This document shows, piece after piece, positions 54,179-64,000 of a stretch of DNA of 64,000 nt. A program made the translations under genes and the position numbers. Every line of letters begins with the position of its first letter. Position 1 is the first letter of the stretch. Below the pieces are notes generated by a model that worked only from the letters and a program-made list of their open reading frames with translations, was not told the origin of the DNA and searched no databases. This DNA comes from Usnea hakonensis. Lineage: Eukaryota > Ascomycota > Lecanoromycetes > Lecanorales > Parmeliaceae. The stretch spans positions 1 to 64,000 of the forward strand of contig BLJB01000090.1 in the NCBI GenBank assembly GCA_013423325.1. The letters are read 5' to 3'.

Positions 54179-57100
54179 ATGCAGGTATGGTCCCAGTCAG
54201 ATGGTAATTGAAGGACCCTTGCATTGATATTCTTGCTATCTATCCGCACCATGTGTGATTTCCTTAAAACTGACTATTACAAACGTTCCACTATAACACT
54301 GCGGGGTTACCTTTAACAAAGCATTACCGTTGAGCAATATAATCCGTCCTTAAGAGTGCCAAGCTTATCATGCATTATCCGCAATAGACAACCTCAAGGA
54401 ATTACCAATTTGATGGGAATCATGCCGCCAACAGGCGCGGGCACGTGCCACAGTTATCTATAAGTGACGACAATCATCACGTAACTGAGGCCATTGGGAA
54501 CTTATATGGGGAACATCAGAATGGAAGACGAGAGTCAAGACCTCTGAACTTTGCCCCCGCAAACTCCTCAAACACACCAGAGTCGCCGCGGCGACCCCCA
54601 AATAGAGTTGGACCCTCTCCCCCACAATCTCTTAGAAACGCCCGGAATTCCTTGGTCCGGAATATATCCACCGAGGGAACATCTACACAAGTCAATGGAC
54701 AAGGCAGGATGATGGCGAGTAGGAGCAACTCTGGCGATGGTGAGGCTGGGTCAAGGTCACCCACCATAGCAGGGCAGCTGTCACCAAGCAACTCGTTGCA
54801 TCGCACCAACTCCGATACGGCAAGCACTCACTTTCCCCTCAACGACATCGACTACGAATCCAATCCCAATGCTGTAGCTCAGGAGCTTAGCAACTTAGCT
54901 GCGATACGACGTATGTCTATGGATGTAAACGCTTCTGGTGACCCGGATCTGCCATCCTTTCCCTCCAACTTTGGCATGCCTACTGCCCCGCCAATAGACG
55001 CCGATCCAGACGATGCATCAAGACTCTACTGGGTCCCTGCGAGCGTCCATCCAGAATTGGCGCCTATGGAATTCAAAACATTCTTGGATAAAAAGGTCAA
55101 TTCTCTAAAGCGAAGATCGGAAGAAAGCTCACTTTCGCCGGACGGCTTACAACCTGGAGGCTCAAGCGCCAGTCTAAGAAGGCGAAAATCTATGCTATCA
55201 AGGCAGATTGACAATTCGGGGGGACGGGGCGCCGATGGATATCAAGATGGTGCTGAGGTGCTGGATCGGAAAAGATCGCAGGCAGGGAATCAAGTAGTGA
55301 ATGCTGGCATCACAAATCTACAGGACTTAGAAACTCTCGTCAACGAACCCGAGAAGATCATGCAAAGGCTGAGCTTAGAAAGTGGTGCTGAGGGTGGAGA
55401 AGTGCTGCCAGGAGACGATGTGCCAATCCTACCTGGCGCTCCATCAGGCGGTGCCTCGTTGAGGCGATCGACTCGAACTACATACCGAAGGGGAGGCAGT
55501 CTACGTAAGGGTGAACGAGGTCCGTTGTCCAAAAGATCAGCATTGAGGTCAGATACTACGGATGGCGAGGAGTCACCAGTCTCCTCACCCAGCATTCCCC
55601 AGAACGAAGCTTTTGAGAAGCTTTCAAGAGTCCATACAGAACCTACTCAGCCTTCAGAGCGAGTTCCCGAGAATTTTTCAAGACCCGGACGAATCAACAG
55701 ACGCGCAGGAATACCACCAGGAGCCTCACAAAGAATGTCGCAGTCGTCGTCGTTCGACGAAACGTCCGCTGACCGCAGATCTACAGAGTCACGCGACCAG
55801 CCAGGGATAGCCCCAAAGCATTTTGTTTCCCAGATTGCTTCAAATGGAAGACTAGGTATCACTCCAGAAGCGCTCGGAAAGGGAATCCCACACATTGTTG
55901 AAACCCCTCCGGAAGAGGCAAGACCGGCGTCCAGGAAAGGTTTCGTCCCTGAACGAACGACATCGCATGAACCGCCGCCTATCCACCAACCGTCAGCTTC
56001 TCCATCCCCAGGTCCGTCCAGAGCTCAGAAATGGAACCCGCAGTCGCGGCAAAATCAGAGCATAAAGGCCAACCAGAGCTTAAGTGACATGACCTCCCAT
56101 CCTTCCCCGTTGCCTGGAAACAACACGCGCACAGACAGTTTATCCTTCATTCCTACGTTGACCGAGGACAAGAAATCTGCAGAGGCTAGAAAGGCCAAGG
56201 AAAAGGCCGACCAAGAAAAAGCGGACAGCAGCCGAAAATCAAGTTGGAGCTGGGGATCGCTACTAGGGAATGAAGAAAGGGAGAAGGAGAAGAGGAAGGC
56301 TGAGGAAGCCAAGCAAGAGAAGAAAGTGCGGGCGAGGCTCGGCAAACCAGCAGACAAGTCGCACGACAATACAAGACTCGATCTCTTGCAGACTACTATG
56401 GAAGGTAGCCGAGGCCGAGAAAGCATTGTATTAGACCGTGGAGACCTGAAGCTCGAAGAAGAACGAAAGAAAGAAAGCACCCGGAAGTCCAGTGGTAATG
56501 AAGGTAAAAAGGAAAAGGAAGGAGGATTCATCTCCTCAATATTTGGAGGCGGTAAAAAGAAGGGAGAGCAGGAGTCAAGGGGGAAGAAACACTTCTCACG
56601 CAACCTCTCCCCAGAACCACCGATGCGGATACTGAAACCGGACATCGACTACAATTGGACACGATTCTCCATTTTAGAGGAACGCGCAATCTACCGCATG
56701 GCGCATATCAAGCTTGCAAATCCCCGTCGCGCATTGCACTCCCAGGTCTTGCTTAGTAACTTCATGTACGTGCACGGAAGAGAGAGTCGATACATGAATT
56801 GCGCTAATGATTTCAGGTACTCCTATCTTGCCAAAGTCCAGCAGATGCATCCCCAAGCACAACTGCCCCAATCTGCAGCCCAGCGACAACAGGCGGCTCA
56901 GCAGAAGAAAGACCAGCCGGAGGAGTTCGCACAGTATCAGAAGTATCAGCAGGTAAGATTTATTTCCGTTGTCAGTGCCGTTTGACGTTCTGACGAAAAT
57001 CGTAGCAACAGCAAAGACAGCAGGAAGAGGAAGCGCAAAAAGCAACAGCACCCCAATCGCAGGTGACTGCCCTACAACCTCAAGCACCGACCCTACCGGC

Positions 57101-57350
57101 ACTAGCCCCAGTACAGCAACACGATAGTTTCATGGACGATTACGAGCAGGAGACTGTGTCCCACGATAATAGACAGCGCCCGCAGTCGCGGGCCAGTCAA
57201 TATAGTCAAGACAGCAGCAATGGGTATCCAAATCAAGCGCCTCAACATCGTCGTCAAGGTTATAACAACCCCCAGCACCCAAATCCTTACCAGTACCAGC
57301 AGAGCCAGTTTGATGAACCGGGAAGGCCAGCCGATGATGATATGTGGTGA
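54179..57350 (+). CDS. Zds1/Zds2-type regulatory protein
   Basis: Proposed exons are 54179..54184 (ATGCAG), 54454..56765, 56817..56952 and 57006..57350, 932 aa. The six-base first exon is my weakest call. It is used because the open frame from 54454 (LSISDDNHHVTEAIGNLYGE) has no upstream ATG and opens right after a cacag acceptor. The body is disordered, Ser/Pro/Arg-rich with a charged EKEKRKAEEAKQEKK stretch. Near residue 726 the Zds C-terminal domain appears: DYNWTRFSILEERAIYRMAH, IKLANPRRALHSQVLLSNFM, then YSYLAKVQQ after removal of a 51-bp intron. The tail is Gln-rich. Zds proteins bind PP2A-Cdc55 and affect polarity and mitotic exit. Confidence 0.85.
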
Positions 57351-57992
57351 GCTGATGTCGGCGTCGATCAGTGTGCATAACGTACCTTTGTGGTACATAT
57401 TGTGAGAGATGAATCTCAAAGGTTGATAAGGTCTTGAATAAGAGACTTGTATCGTCAATTGCTTGTCATTAGAAGGCACGTCTCGACTCCTTTCAGGCCC
57501 GCTTTCGGACCGCGAAAGCGAGACTTGAAGATCCGAGCAGGGCTTCCACGATGCCTAGCGATACACCCGTACAGAAAGTAAACAGAGGCTTCCGGAAGCC
57601 GAGGGACATAATTCAGAGCTCTCATGAGGCTCTAAAGAAGCAGCGCAGCGCGTTCTCATTTTCTTTTTCTCTCAATGATGGAGAGAGACGGGAGCCGAAG
57701 GGGCTTCCATACGGCGCGAGTGATGGAGAGTTCCTGGATAGGAAGAGGATGATCACCCTCAAGGAAGTGAGGATCCTAGTGTATAATATGATAAAGTCAT
57801 GAGCGAGAAGCATTGAGCGGACATTTTACATTTTACACCCAATTCAAATTACATCAATTTTCAGCCCAGAAAAATGAGACTTTCATTTGTGCGTCAAACT
57901 AGCAACTCACTCCTCGTCCCTAGCCCTCCCCAGCTATCTACCCAACCCCCATCCAACTCATTACACACACAACCCCCCCAAACCATACCCCC
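57351..57992. other. Convergent 3' region with an unsupported small ORF
   Basis: An ATG-started 83-codon frame at 57551-57802 has no recognisable feature and is antisense-overlapped by a similar frame. I do not count it as a gene. C-rich at 57950-58010. Confidence 0.4.
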
Positions 57993-58750
57993 TCACTTCC
58001 CCCCCTCCTCCTTCGCGAACCTCAAACTGACACTATTCACACAATGCCGCTCGTCCGTCGGCGTCGGGTACCCCTCCCCCTTGAACACGTGGCCCAGATG
58101 CCCGCCGCACTGGCTGCAGGTGATTTCGGTGCGGGACATGCCGAGCGTGGAGTCGGTGTGGCGGGTCACGGCGCCGGGGAGGGAGTCGAAGTAGGCGGGC
58201 CAGCCGCAGCCGGATTTGAACTTGTGCGTCGCGCGGTAGAGGGGCGCGTGGCAGGCGGCGCATTCCTGTTGGGGGGGAAGGGGGGTGTCAGTGGATTCGT
58301 TGGGGTTTTGGTTGCATTTTGGGTTGGGGGGTGGGGGGGTATTTTTAAAGGGTGTAAGCACGGATGGATAGACTGTTGACTCACATAAGTCCCCTCGGAC
58401 GGCATATGCTTGTCGTACTCCCCCGTATACGGCGCCTCGGTGCCCTTCTCCCTAATGACCCGAAACTGCTCCCGCGACAGCACGGCCTGCCATTCGTCCT
58501 CGCTCTTCTGGATGGGGTAGTCCGTCATGTCTTTTTTCGATTGAGCGCTGCTGCTGAAGAGTGAGCCCAGGAAGGGGATGCTGGGCATGGAGCGGAGGAG
58601 AGTTGTGCGGTTGGTGAGGAGGGGTTGGGAGAGGCGGTTGACGAGGGTGGTTGTGGTGCTTGTTGCTGTTGTTGTGGTTGGGAAGCGGAGGATTGATAGG
58701 GCGGTTAGGTTGGTGTAGGTCAGGGTGCGGAGGAATGGTGGGAAGCGCAT
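57993..58750 (-). CDS. msrB: Methionine-R-sulfoxide reductase B, likely mitochondrial
   Basis: Exons 58385..58750 and 57993..58265 on the minus strand (phase 0) encode 212 aa. The N-terminal 70 residues are Arg/Thr/Leu-rich without acids before MPSIPFLGSLF, which fits a mitochondrial presequence. A second in-frame Met would give a shorter, cytosolic-length form. MsrB signatures: WQAVLSREQFRVIREKGTE, a Zn site from CAAC and CSQCGGHLGHVF, the structural GCGWPAYFDS, and the catalytic Cys in RHCVNSVSLRF. It reduces methionine-R-sulfoxide in oxidised proteins. The 119-bp intron is G/C-run-rich. Confidence 0.93.
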
Positions 58751-59911
58751 GTGGTGGGGTTTTCTCCTCTTTGGTTGGGTTTGGGGGAAGGGGCGAGGGT
58801 TTTTATATCTAAGGATTGCTGTAAGGGAGTGTGGTTGTTGACGGATCGTATCCGTAAATTCTGATGATAGTGCCATCATGAGCTAATGGGCGGGATGATG
58901 ACATTTTGAGGCGGGCGCTAATCTTGAGATGGTATAGCATGGCGGCTGTGGTAGTGGAGGATTAGGAATCTGTCAAAGCTCAGTTTGGGGTTGAGATGAT
59001 ATGTCATTTTGCCTATAGAGATGAGAGAAATGGCTTCGAGTATGTTCTACAGTGTATACCAGATCCAGACTCTGACATTCGTCAGCAAATTTAGATCATT
59101 GAAGCGTGCCCTACTCACACTCAAAGCACATTGTTGAGTAATCAGCGATGCAGTCTCTGTCTCGGTGTCACACTTGAACTAAAAGCAAGAGGACGAGCGT
59201 GTATAGCAGAACAGGTCGACTGTCCGTGCGTGGGCGCAACAAGCTGTGGACTCTTGTCTTTCGAAGCATAGTATCTTGATCGTCCGATCAGGATCCCCAA
59301 GACTCAAGAAAACCGATCTCTATTCACACAATCAGGAAGTCGATCAATCTCTCCACTAACAATCTTTCCTTCAGCAGCCCACCTTTTCGATTGCCCTCTC
59401 ACATTACACAAGACAGGAGGATGCAAGCCAGCTATAGCAGCCAGAAGGTTGTACTACTCAATATTCCCGACTATAAATGGAAAGAACTGAGACAATCCGA
59501 TTGTAGTATCGCTTCATCAGGGCTTAACGTGCCAAGGTCCAGTCCGTCCTCCTTTCCCAGATCTTTCACTGTCATATTAAATCTTTTTTGTGTTTCTGGC
59601 TAAGAGGCTTGTTCGTGGGAAGTTATCAATTTTGCACAAGTTTCTTAAACTGTATATGTCTGTCAAGAAAGGACAGAGGACTCAAGAGTGAAAGGCAGGG
59701 GATGCTAGGGGAGCAGACCTAAGTCACATTTTGCCAAGTACACAGCGGCTTTACCTACCATTATATATGTCTGCGTTCCAACCTTTTCGGTGAGAGGAAA
59801 TGCAGTGCGTAACAAAGCCCGGCGTCATTGATGATTGGTTTGGGATGTACACTCGGTGAGAAGATTATATGGCTGTACTGAGATTCGCCCAAACGCCGTA
59901 CTTATCATCCA
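58751..59911. other. Intergenic between msrB and HSE1
   Basis: About 1.16 kb; a short frame at 59391-59603 has no support. Nothing else recognised. Confidence 0.4.
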
Positions 59912-62196
59912 TTACCTATAGAATTCATTTGGGTTCCCTTGCGCCTCAGCCACGAAACCTGGCTGCTGTTGCGGCGGCGGAGCGTGATATGCTTGGTACC
60001 CACCAGGTGGTCCCGAGTTGAGGGTTGGATATGGGTTCTGACCCATGCTAGGAGATGGCGCTTGAGGCGGTGGTTGTGAAGGTGGTGCTATCTCGTACGG
60101 TGCGTAATGGTCTTGTGTTGAAGGAGGGCCAACTGGAGTGTGAGGGTAAGGAGCCTGTTGGCTGGCATATGGTGGTTGAGATTGCTGCGCTTGTCCGTAG
60201 GGCTCGCCATCTGTAGGAGAGTGAAGGGAGGGTGAGTATTCGCTTTCGGGCTTCGATGGTTGAGTATGAGGTGGGTACCCTTGTGGTCGGGTATCTGTGG
60301 GACTTGCATAGGAAGATGAAGAGAGTTCTTGCGGATTGTCATAGGTTGATTGTGGGCGATGAGAGTAAGGGTCGGATGAGGGCGGACCTTGGTTAGCAGA
60401 CGGTATCCGGTTGCGAGAATCGTGACTTGGATATTGTGGTTGATGCAGTTGGGGTGCTTGGGCTTGAGCGGCATATGAAAATGGTTGCGGCCCATTTTGA
60501 GGCGGATACTGCGGCTTTGGAGTGCGAGAGTCTGCTGTTGTGAGTAGGGAGCATGGCCCTTCAAGAATTGGGTCTTACCAGGTGGAACGCCGTTCGGACC
60601 AGGGGTGTAAAAGCGACCAGGCCCTTGCTGGGGTGGTGGTCCCTGCTGTGAATAGCCACCATCATAACCATACTGTGGTTGGCTTTGGCGACCATACTGG
60701 GCTTGTGATGGTGGGGACATCGAAGCCTCCAGCAGCGATTCGTAATCCCTCCGTGCTTTTATGAATTTTTCATTGAGTTGCGTGAAGTCGTCTTCATTGG
60801 ATCATTAGCACTGCATCGCTCAAGAAGCCTGACGGATCCTTACCCTTCTTCTGCGAATACTTTCCGATGAGCTCTATGAGCTTCGGGCGTATCGCCAGCG
60901 TTGAATGATAAAGCTCTGTGATTTCTTCATTATCTCTGACATTCAATTCTGAACTGCTGGTGCTCAGCAGAGTTAGAAGTTTCTCCACATTCTTGATCTC
61001 TCCAAAAACTTCAGCTTCCATTTGCGCCTCTCGCTGCAAATCATCCTGAGTTGGGTCCGCCAACTTCTCAACATAGTTGAGTGGGAAAATGCCAGTCTGC
61101 CCCCTAAGCGAGCCCTTCCACCAGTCTTTATAAACCGATTCGATCACAGCAATAATGTCGCCTTTACGAAATTGTAATTCTCCGGCTTCGGAAGGTTGAA
61201 AGTCGAATAGTGCTCGTACTCTAGAGACCGTAGCTGCAGTCGTCCCTGATGGCACGGGCTGCACCGGTACCGTCTGCTGTGAAGGAGCGACAGCGGTTGA
61301 AGATGATGCTGGGGTGGGCTTCTTTCCTGACGCTTGTCCAGCCGTAGGCTTGTCTTTGATCGAGAGTGCCAGTGCCATTTGCAACTCCTCTTCCTCCTTC
61401 TGTCTATCAACGTCTGTGATCTGGCGTTTGTTTGGCTTGGATGGAGGGTAGAGATTGGGATCTGCTAGGGATCAGCCTTCAAGTCTAGGGCCCGCTGATC
61501 TAGTATACTTTGGGTCTTCAACTTCATATACGCCTGGTCCATGATGCCTAAATCGGGGTCCTTCGAGAATTCCTCTGACCATTCTGCCATTCGTTCTAGG
61601 ATCTTAGCCTTCACTTGTTGATGTGAATTCTGGACATACATTAGCACCTAGCCCTGCCTATTTGTAATTTGACAGCGTACCCTGTCTCCCGCCAGTCGCA
61701 ATAAAGCGTCTGTGAAGCTCCTCGAAGCTAATTCTCGGTGCATCTTTGGACCGCAATTTTGGGAGCATGCGTTTGCCAGCTTGATTACGGCTGTTAGCGC
61801 CAATTTTCCCATCCACATAATGGCAATCGCACCTCTAATGTGTAGAGCTGAACGTTCGCATTTCGGTGGGCAAGTCTTTTGATCATGGATGCAACAGCAT
61901 CTTTTGCTCTGAACGGTGGCAGCATCAGCCAGGACGTGGGATTTGTATTGGAAAGGCTATAACAAACCCTGAATCTTCTGCGCCCACTCGATCACAAACG
62001 TCCTTGTATCCTTTAATGTCTGATCATACGAAAGTGTAGGGAGTCTTTGTTCCATACCAAAATGTACTCCCAATTCTCTGACGTTAGGTTTTCATCGGTT
62101 GCTTTCGCTGTTCTACGATCAATGACTGCCTGAAGCTTCTTGATGGAGAAATTTACCAACGGCGTCATCGAACGCATTCTGTTGCGCTCGAAACAT
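59912..62196 (-). CDS. HSE1: ESCRT-0 subunit HSE1 (STAM homologue)
   Basis: Nine exons on the minus strand, phases closing to 624 aa: 62157..62196, 62058..62107, 61968..62002, 61833..61908, 61681..61779, 61509..61629, 60844..61461, 60579..60791 and 59912..60534. VHS domain at about 1-140 (MFRAQQNAFDDAV, ENLTSENWEYIL, MIKRLAHRNANVQLYTLE, NCGPKMHRELASRSF). A ubiquitin-interacting motif follows (EEEELQMALALSI, about 161-173), then an SH3 domain (VRALFDFQPSEAGELQF to GIFPLNYVEKL, about 223-278), a GAT-like helical core, and a Pro/Gln/Tyr-rich tail ending NPNEFYR. With Vps27 it sorts ubiquitinated cargo at endosomes. The tiny 5' exons are typical of this gene. Confidence 0.93.
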
Positions 62197-63033
62197 AGCT
62201 GTTATATCTGAGAGGTTGGGTTAAAGACAAGAACCTCAAGTATGAAATGTAATGTAGAATGAGAGCAATCCAAGATATTATAAGTATCAGAAGAGGTCAA
62301 TGACCGGCGAATACTTGATATCTTGACTTGCTGCCGCCTTACGGCCTCCCACTGGCGGCTGATCTAGGTGTGGCTCAACTGCCGCTATGACGAAAATAAT
62401 GTGGCGTACTTGTACGTACTCAGGTACGTATAAGGACTCGTACTCCGTACAATTACTGACCGTAATTATAAGAGCCTTTACTTTGGACGCCAAAGAATCC
62501 TGGCTTCTTTATTAACTGCATTGCGTTGCATTGTATAATTCTGGTATTTCTAAACTGCCGCGCCGAAGATGTTGGCATTTCATAAAAGTTTCCACGACTC
62601 GTGATATCAGAACAAATCAGGGACCCTATCCATCGGCAGACATGCCGAAAAATCATCTCAAAGCGCCAAGGACTTGGTGTCTAAGGTAGTGTACTTGATA
62701 TCCAGCGCCTTTTTGAACCGTGGAGTTTATCGGTTCTCGCACCTTCACTCACCCACTACCATCAGCGCAGACTGATGCAGAGTCTTGGAAATACAGCAAT
62801 GTGCAGCCCTCATGATGAGAATATGGTGCCAATAAAGTATGGAGAATAGATCATAGTATCTGACTGATCGCCTGCAAGCCACCACATTGGGAATATCAGG
62901 TCATTCAATGCAGAGGAACGGGTCCCATGAAATCGATGAAGGCTTCCTGCTGCGGAAGCTCAGCGCAGAGTTCGAATAATCGAGGTTCAGAACAATGTGC
63001 AAGTCGCTGAGGCTTGCGATTTCTCGTTTCCAC
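62197..63033. other. Intergenic between HSE1 and the kinase gene
   Basis: 837 bp. Imperfect palindromic gtac-rich patch near 62405-62455 (tacttgtacgtactcaggta). No gene or RNA seen. Confidence 0.4.
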
Positions 63034-64000
63034 TCAAGAACCTTTCTGCGCTCTCTCCGCGGCCCGGCTGGCACGAGCTGATCGTACCAATGGAGCCAGA
63101 TTGATTAAAGGCTCTGCGGTCGATAGATATGCGTGCTACAAGGAGTCAGCAGGTGCAATCGATAAGTTCAATTATTTGCTCTACCTTCAAAAGGTCATGG
63201 GCAGATGCTCGCTTTTCAGGATCGACCTTCAGTGCGAAGTTCAAGAAATCCTTGAAGACTTGTGATAATTCGTGCTCCTCCTTGATCTTTGGCGTTCCGT
63301 TGGTGGCTATCAAATACAAGGCTCGAAGCGGAGATTCTGTTAGGTAGGGTGGCTCCCCTTCAATCATTTCGATGGCCATAATTCCAAGACTCCATATGTC
63401 TACCTTGCGGCCATACTCCTTTCTAGTCACAACCTCTGGCGCCATCCAGTAGGGCGTGCCAACCATTGTGGTGCGCTTGTTGTGCGACTCATTAATTTGG
63501 GCACAGAAACCGAAGTCGGCTAGGAACTTTTAGCACAAGTGCCCGTATAGATTAGAAGCACGAACATACTAAGCTTGATGTTGCCGTCCATAGCAAGCAG
63601 AATATTGTCCGATTTGATGTCTCGATGAATCACACCTTTGGAGTGCAGGTGTTGTAAGCCATTTAAAGTCTGAAATTCCGTTAGTTGGATCAAAGATGCG
63701 ATATGCACGAACGTCGACGACATACCTCTCGGCAGACAGCAGCAATCTGCCCCTCGCTCATAAGGTTGAATGTTACGACATCGGTCAGACTTCCCCCCTC
63801 CATATACTCCATAATCACCCATAGATCTCCTTGGCGCAAGTAGCTGTCCATAAAGTTTACAATATTCTTATGCTTGCTGTCTTTCATCACAAGAATCTCG
63901 TTGATGATGAGATCTTTCTTCGGTTGCTGCTCTAGATTCATTTGTTTGATGGCCACGCACTTGTTAGTACCTACTTCAGTAGCTGTATACACACCTCCAG
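63034..64000 (-). CDS. STE20: Ste20/PAK-type protein kinase, C-terminal part (runs off right edge)
   Basis: Partial minus-strand gene: 63726..>64000, 63570..63669, 63185..63519 and 63034..63135. The N-terminal regulatory part and P-loop lie outside the window. Visible kinase motifs: CVAIKQMNL with the catalytic Lys, VIMEYMEGGSLTDVV, VIHRDIKSDNILL, the DFGFCAQ activation-loop start, and the PAK-specific MVGTPYWMAPEVVTRKEYG. DIWSLGIMAIEMIEGEPPYL and the end LINLAPLVRSARASR follow. The PLRALYLIATNGTP and NLAPLV words favour Ste20 over Cla4, but without the N-terminus (PH domain or not) this is not certain. It acts downstream of Cdc42 in polarity and MAPK signalling. Confidence 0.88.

Noticed and set aside
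57551..57802. 83-codon ATG-started ORF between the Zds and MsrB genes
   Set aside because: No recognisable features, overlapped by an equally long antisense frame; kept only as a remark in the gap entry.
60088..60720. 210-codon minus frame continuing past the GVPPG exon end
   Set aside because: Wrong frame of HSE1. After the splice at 60579/60534 the real frame is Pro/Gln-rich and ends NPNEFYR.

Overview
The window is nuclear DNA of a filamentous ascomycete (Pezizomycotina). Introns are short (about 45-100 bp, GT..AG, with CTGAC/CTAAC branch sites). Genes include creC-like and creD-like carbon-repression genes, a Zds protein, a Miro GTPase and a STAND/ankyrin protein, and there is a TTAGGG-type telomeric repeat. 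The many ankyrin/STAND and DUF6590-like genes suggest Leotiomycetes/Helotiales, but that placement is inference. Nearly all exon structures given here come from reading splice sites and checking that phases close.

The window splits in two. The left part (about 1-35.5 kb) is accessory. It starts with a 455-bp foldback element, then a NACHT-like/ankyrin/ZZ-finger protein with a degenerate P-loop, an Mx-type dynamin GTPase, an extended SDR, a secreted/membrane cysteine-rich protein, a fragment of a STAND N-terminal domain, a probably broken CorA-like gene and a lineage-specific ORF. Next come a 612-bp hAT-like MITE with an 8-bp target-site duplication and a short interstitial telomeric tract abutting a truncated gene. 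After a protein built of two tandem copies of one module, there is a tandem array of three divergent gene pairs (24.4-34.4 kb). In each pair a minus-strand DUF6590-like gene (family A) faces a plus-strand coiled-coil gene (family B) across a 0.5-0.7 kb shared promoter. One B partner is decayed, and a fourth B remnant sits next to the telomeric tract. This paired, amplified A/B module is the best candidate for an undescribed system.

The right part (about 35.7-64 kb) is a gene-dense core block: SFT1-like SNARE, ArfGAP (AGE2-like), a multi-pass membrane protein, glyoxalase I with an optional mitochondrial presequence, a Roadblock/LAMTOR2-like protein with an acidic insertion, GEM1/Miro, CreC, CreD, SLM1-like PH protein, Zds-type protein, MsrB, HSE1 (ESCRT-0) and the 3' part of a Ste20/PAK kinase that runs off the right edge. 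CreC (WD40 partner of a deubiquitinase) and CreD (arrestin adaptor of a ubiquitin ligase) act in the same carbon-catabolite circuit and lie about 1.15 kb apart on one strand. Several other core genes serve membrane traffic and signalling (SFT1, AGE2, SLM1, HSE1, STE20). I saw no tRNA, rRNA, CRISPR or intact transposase gene.
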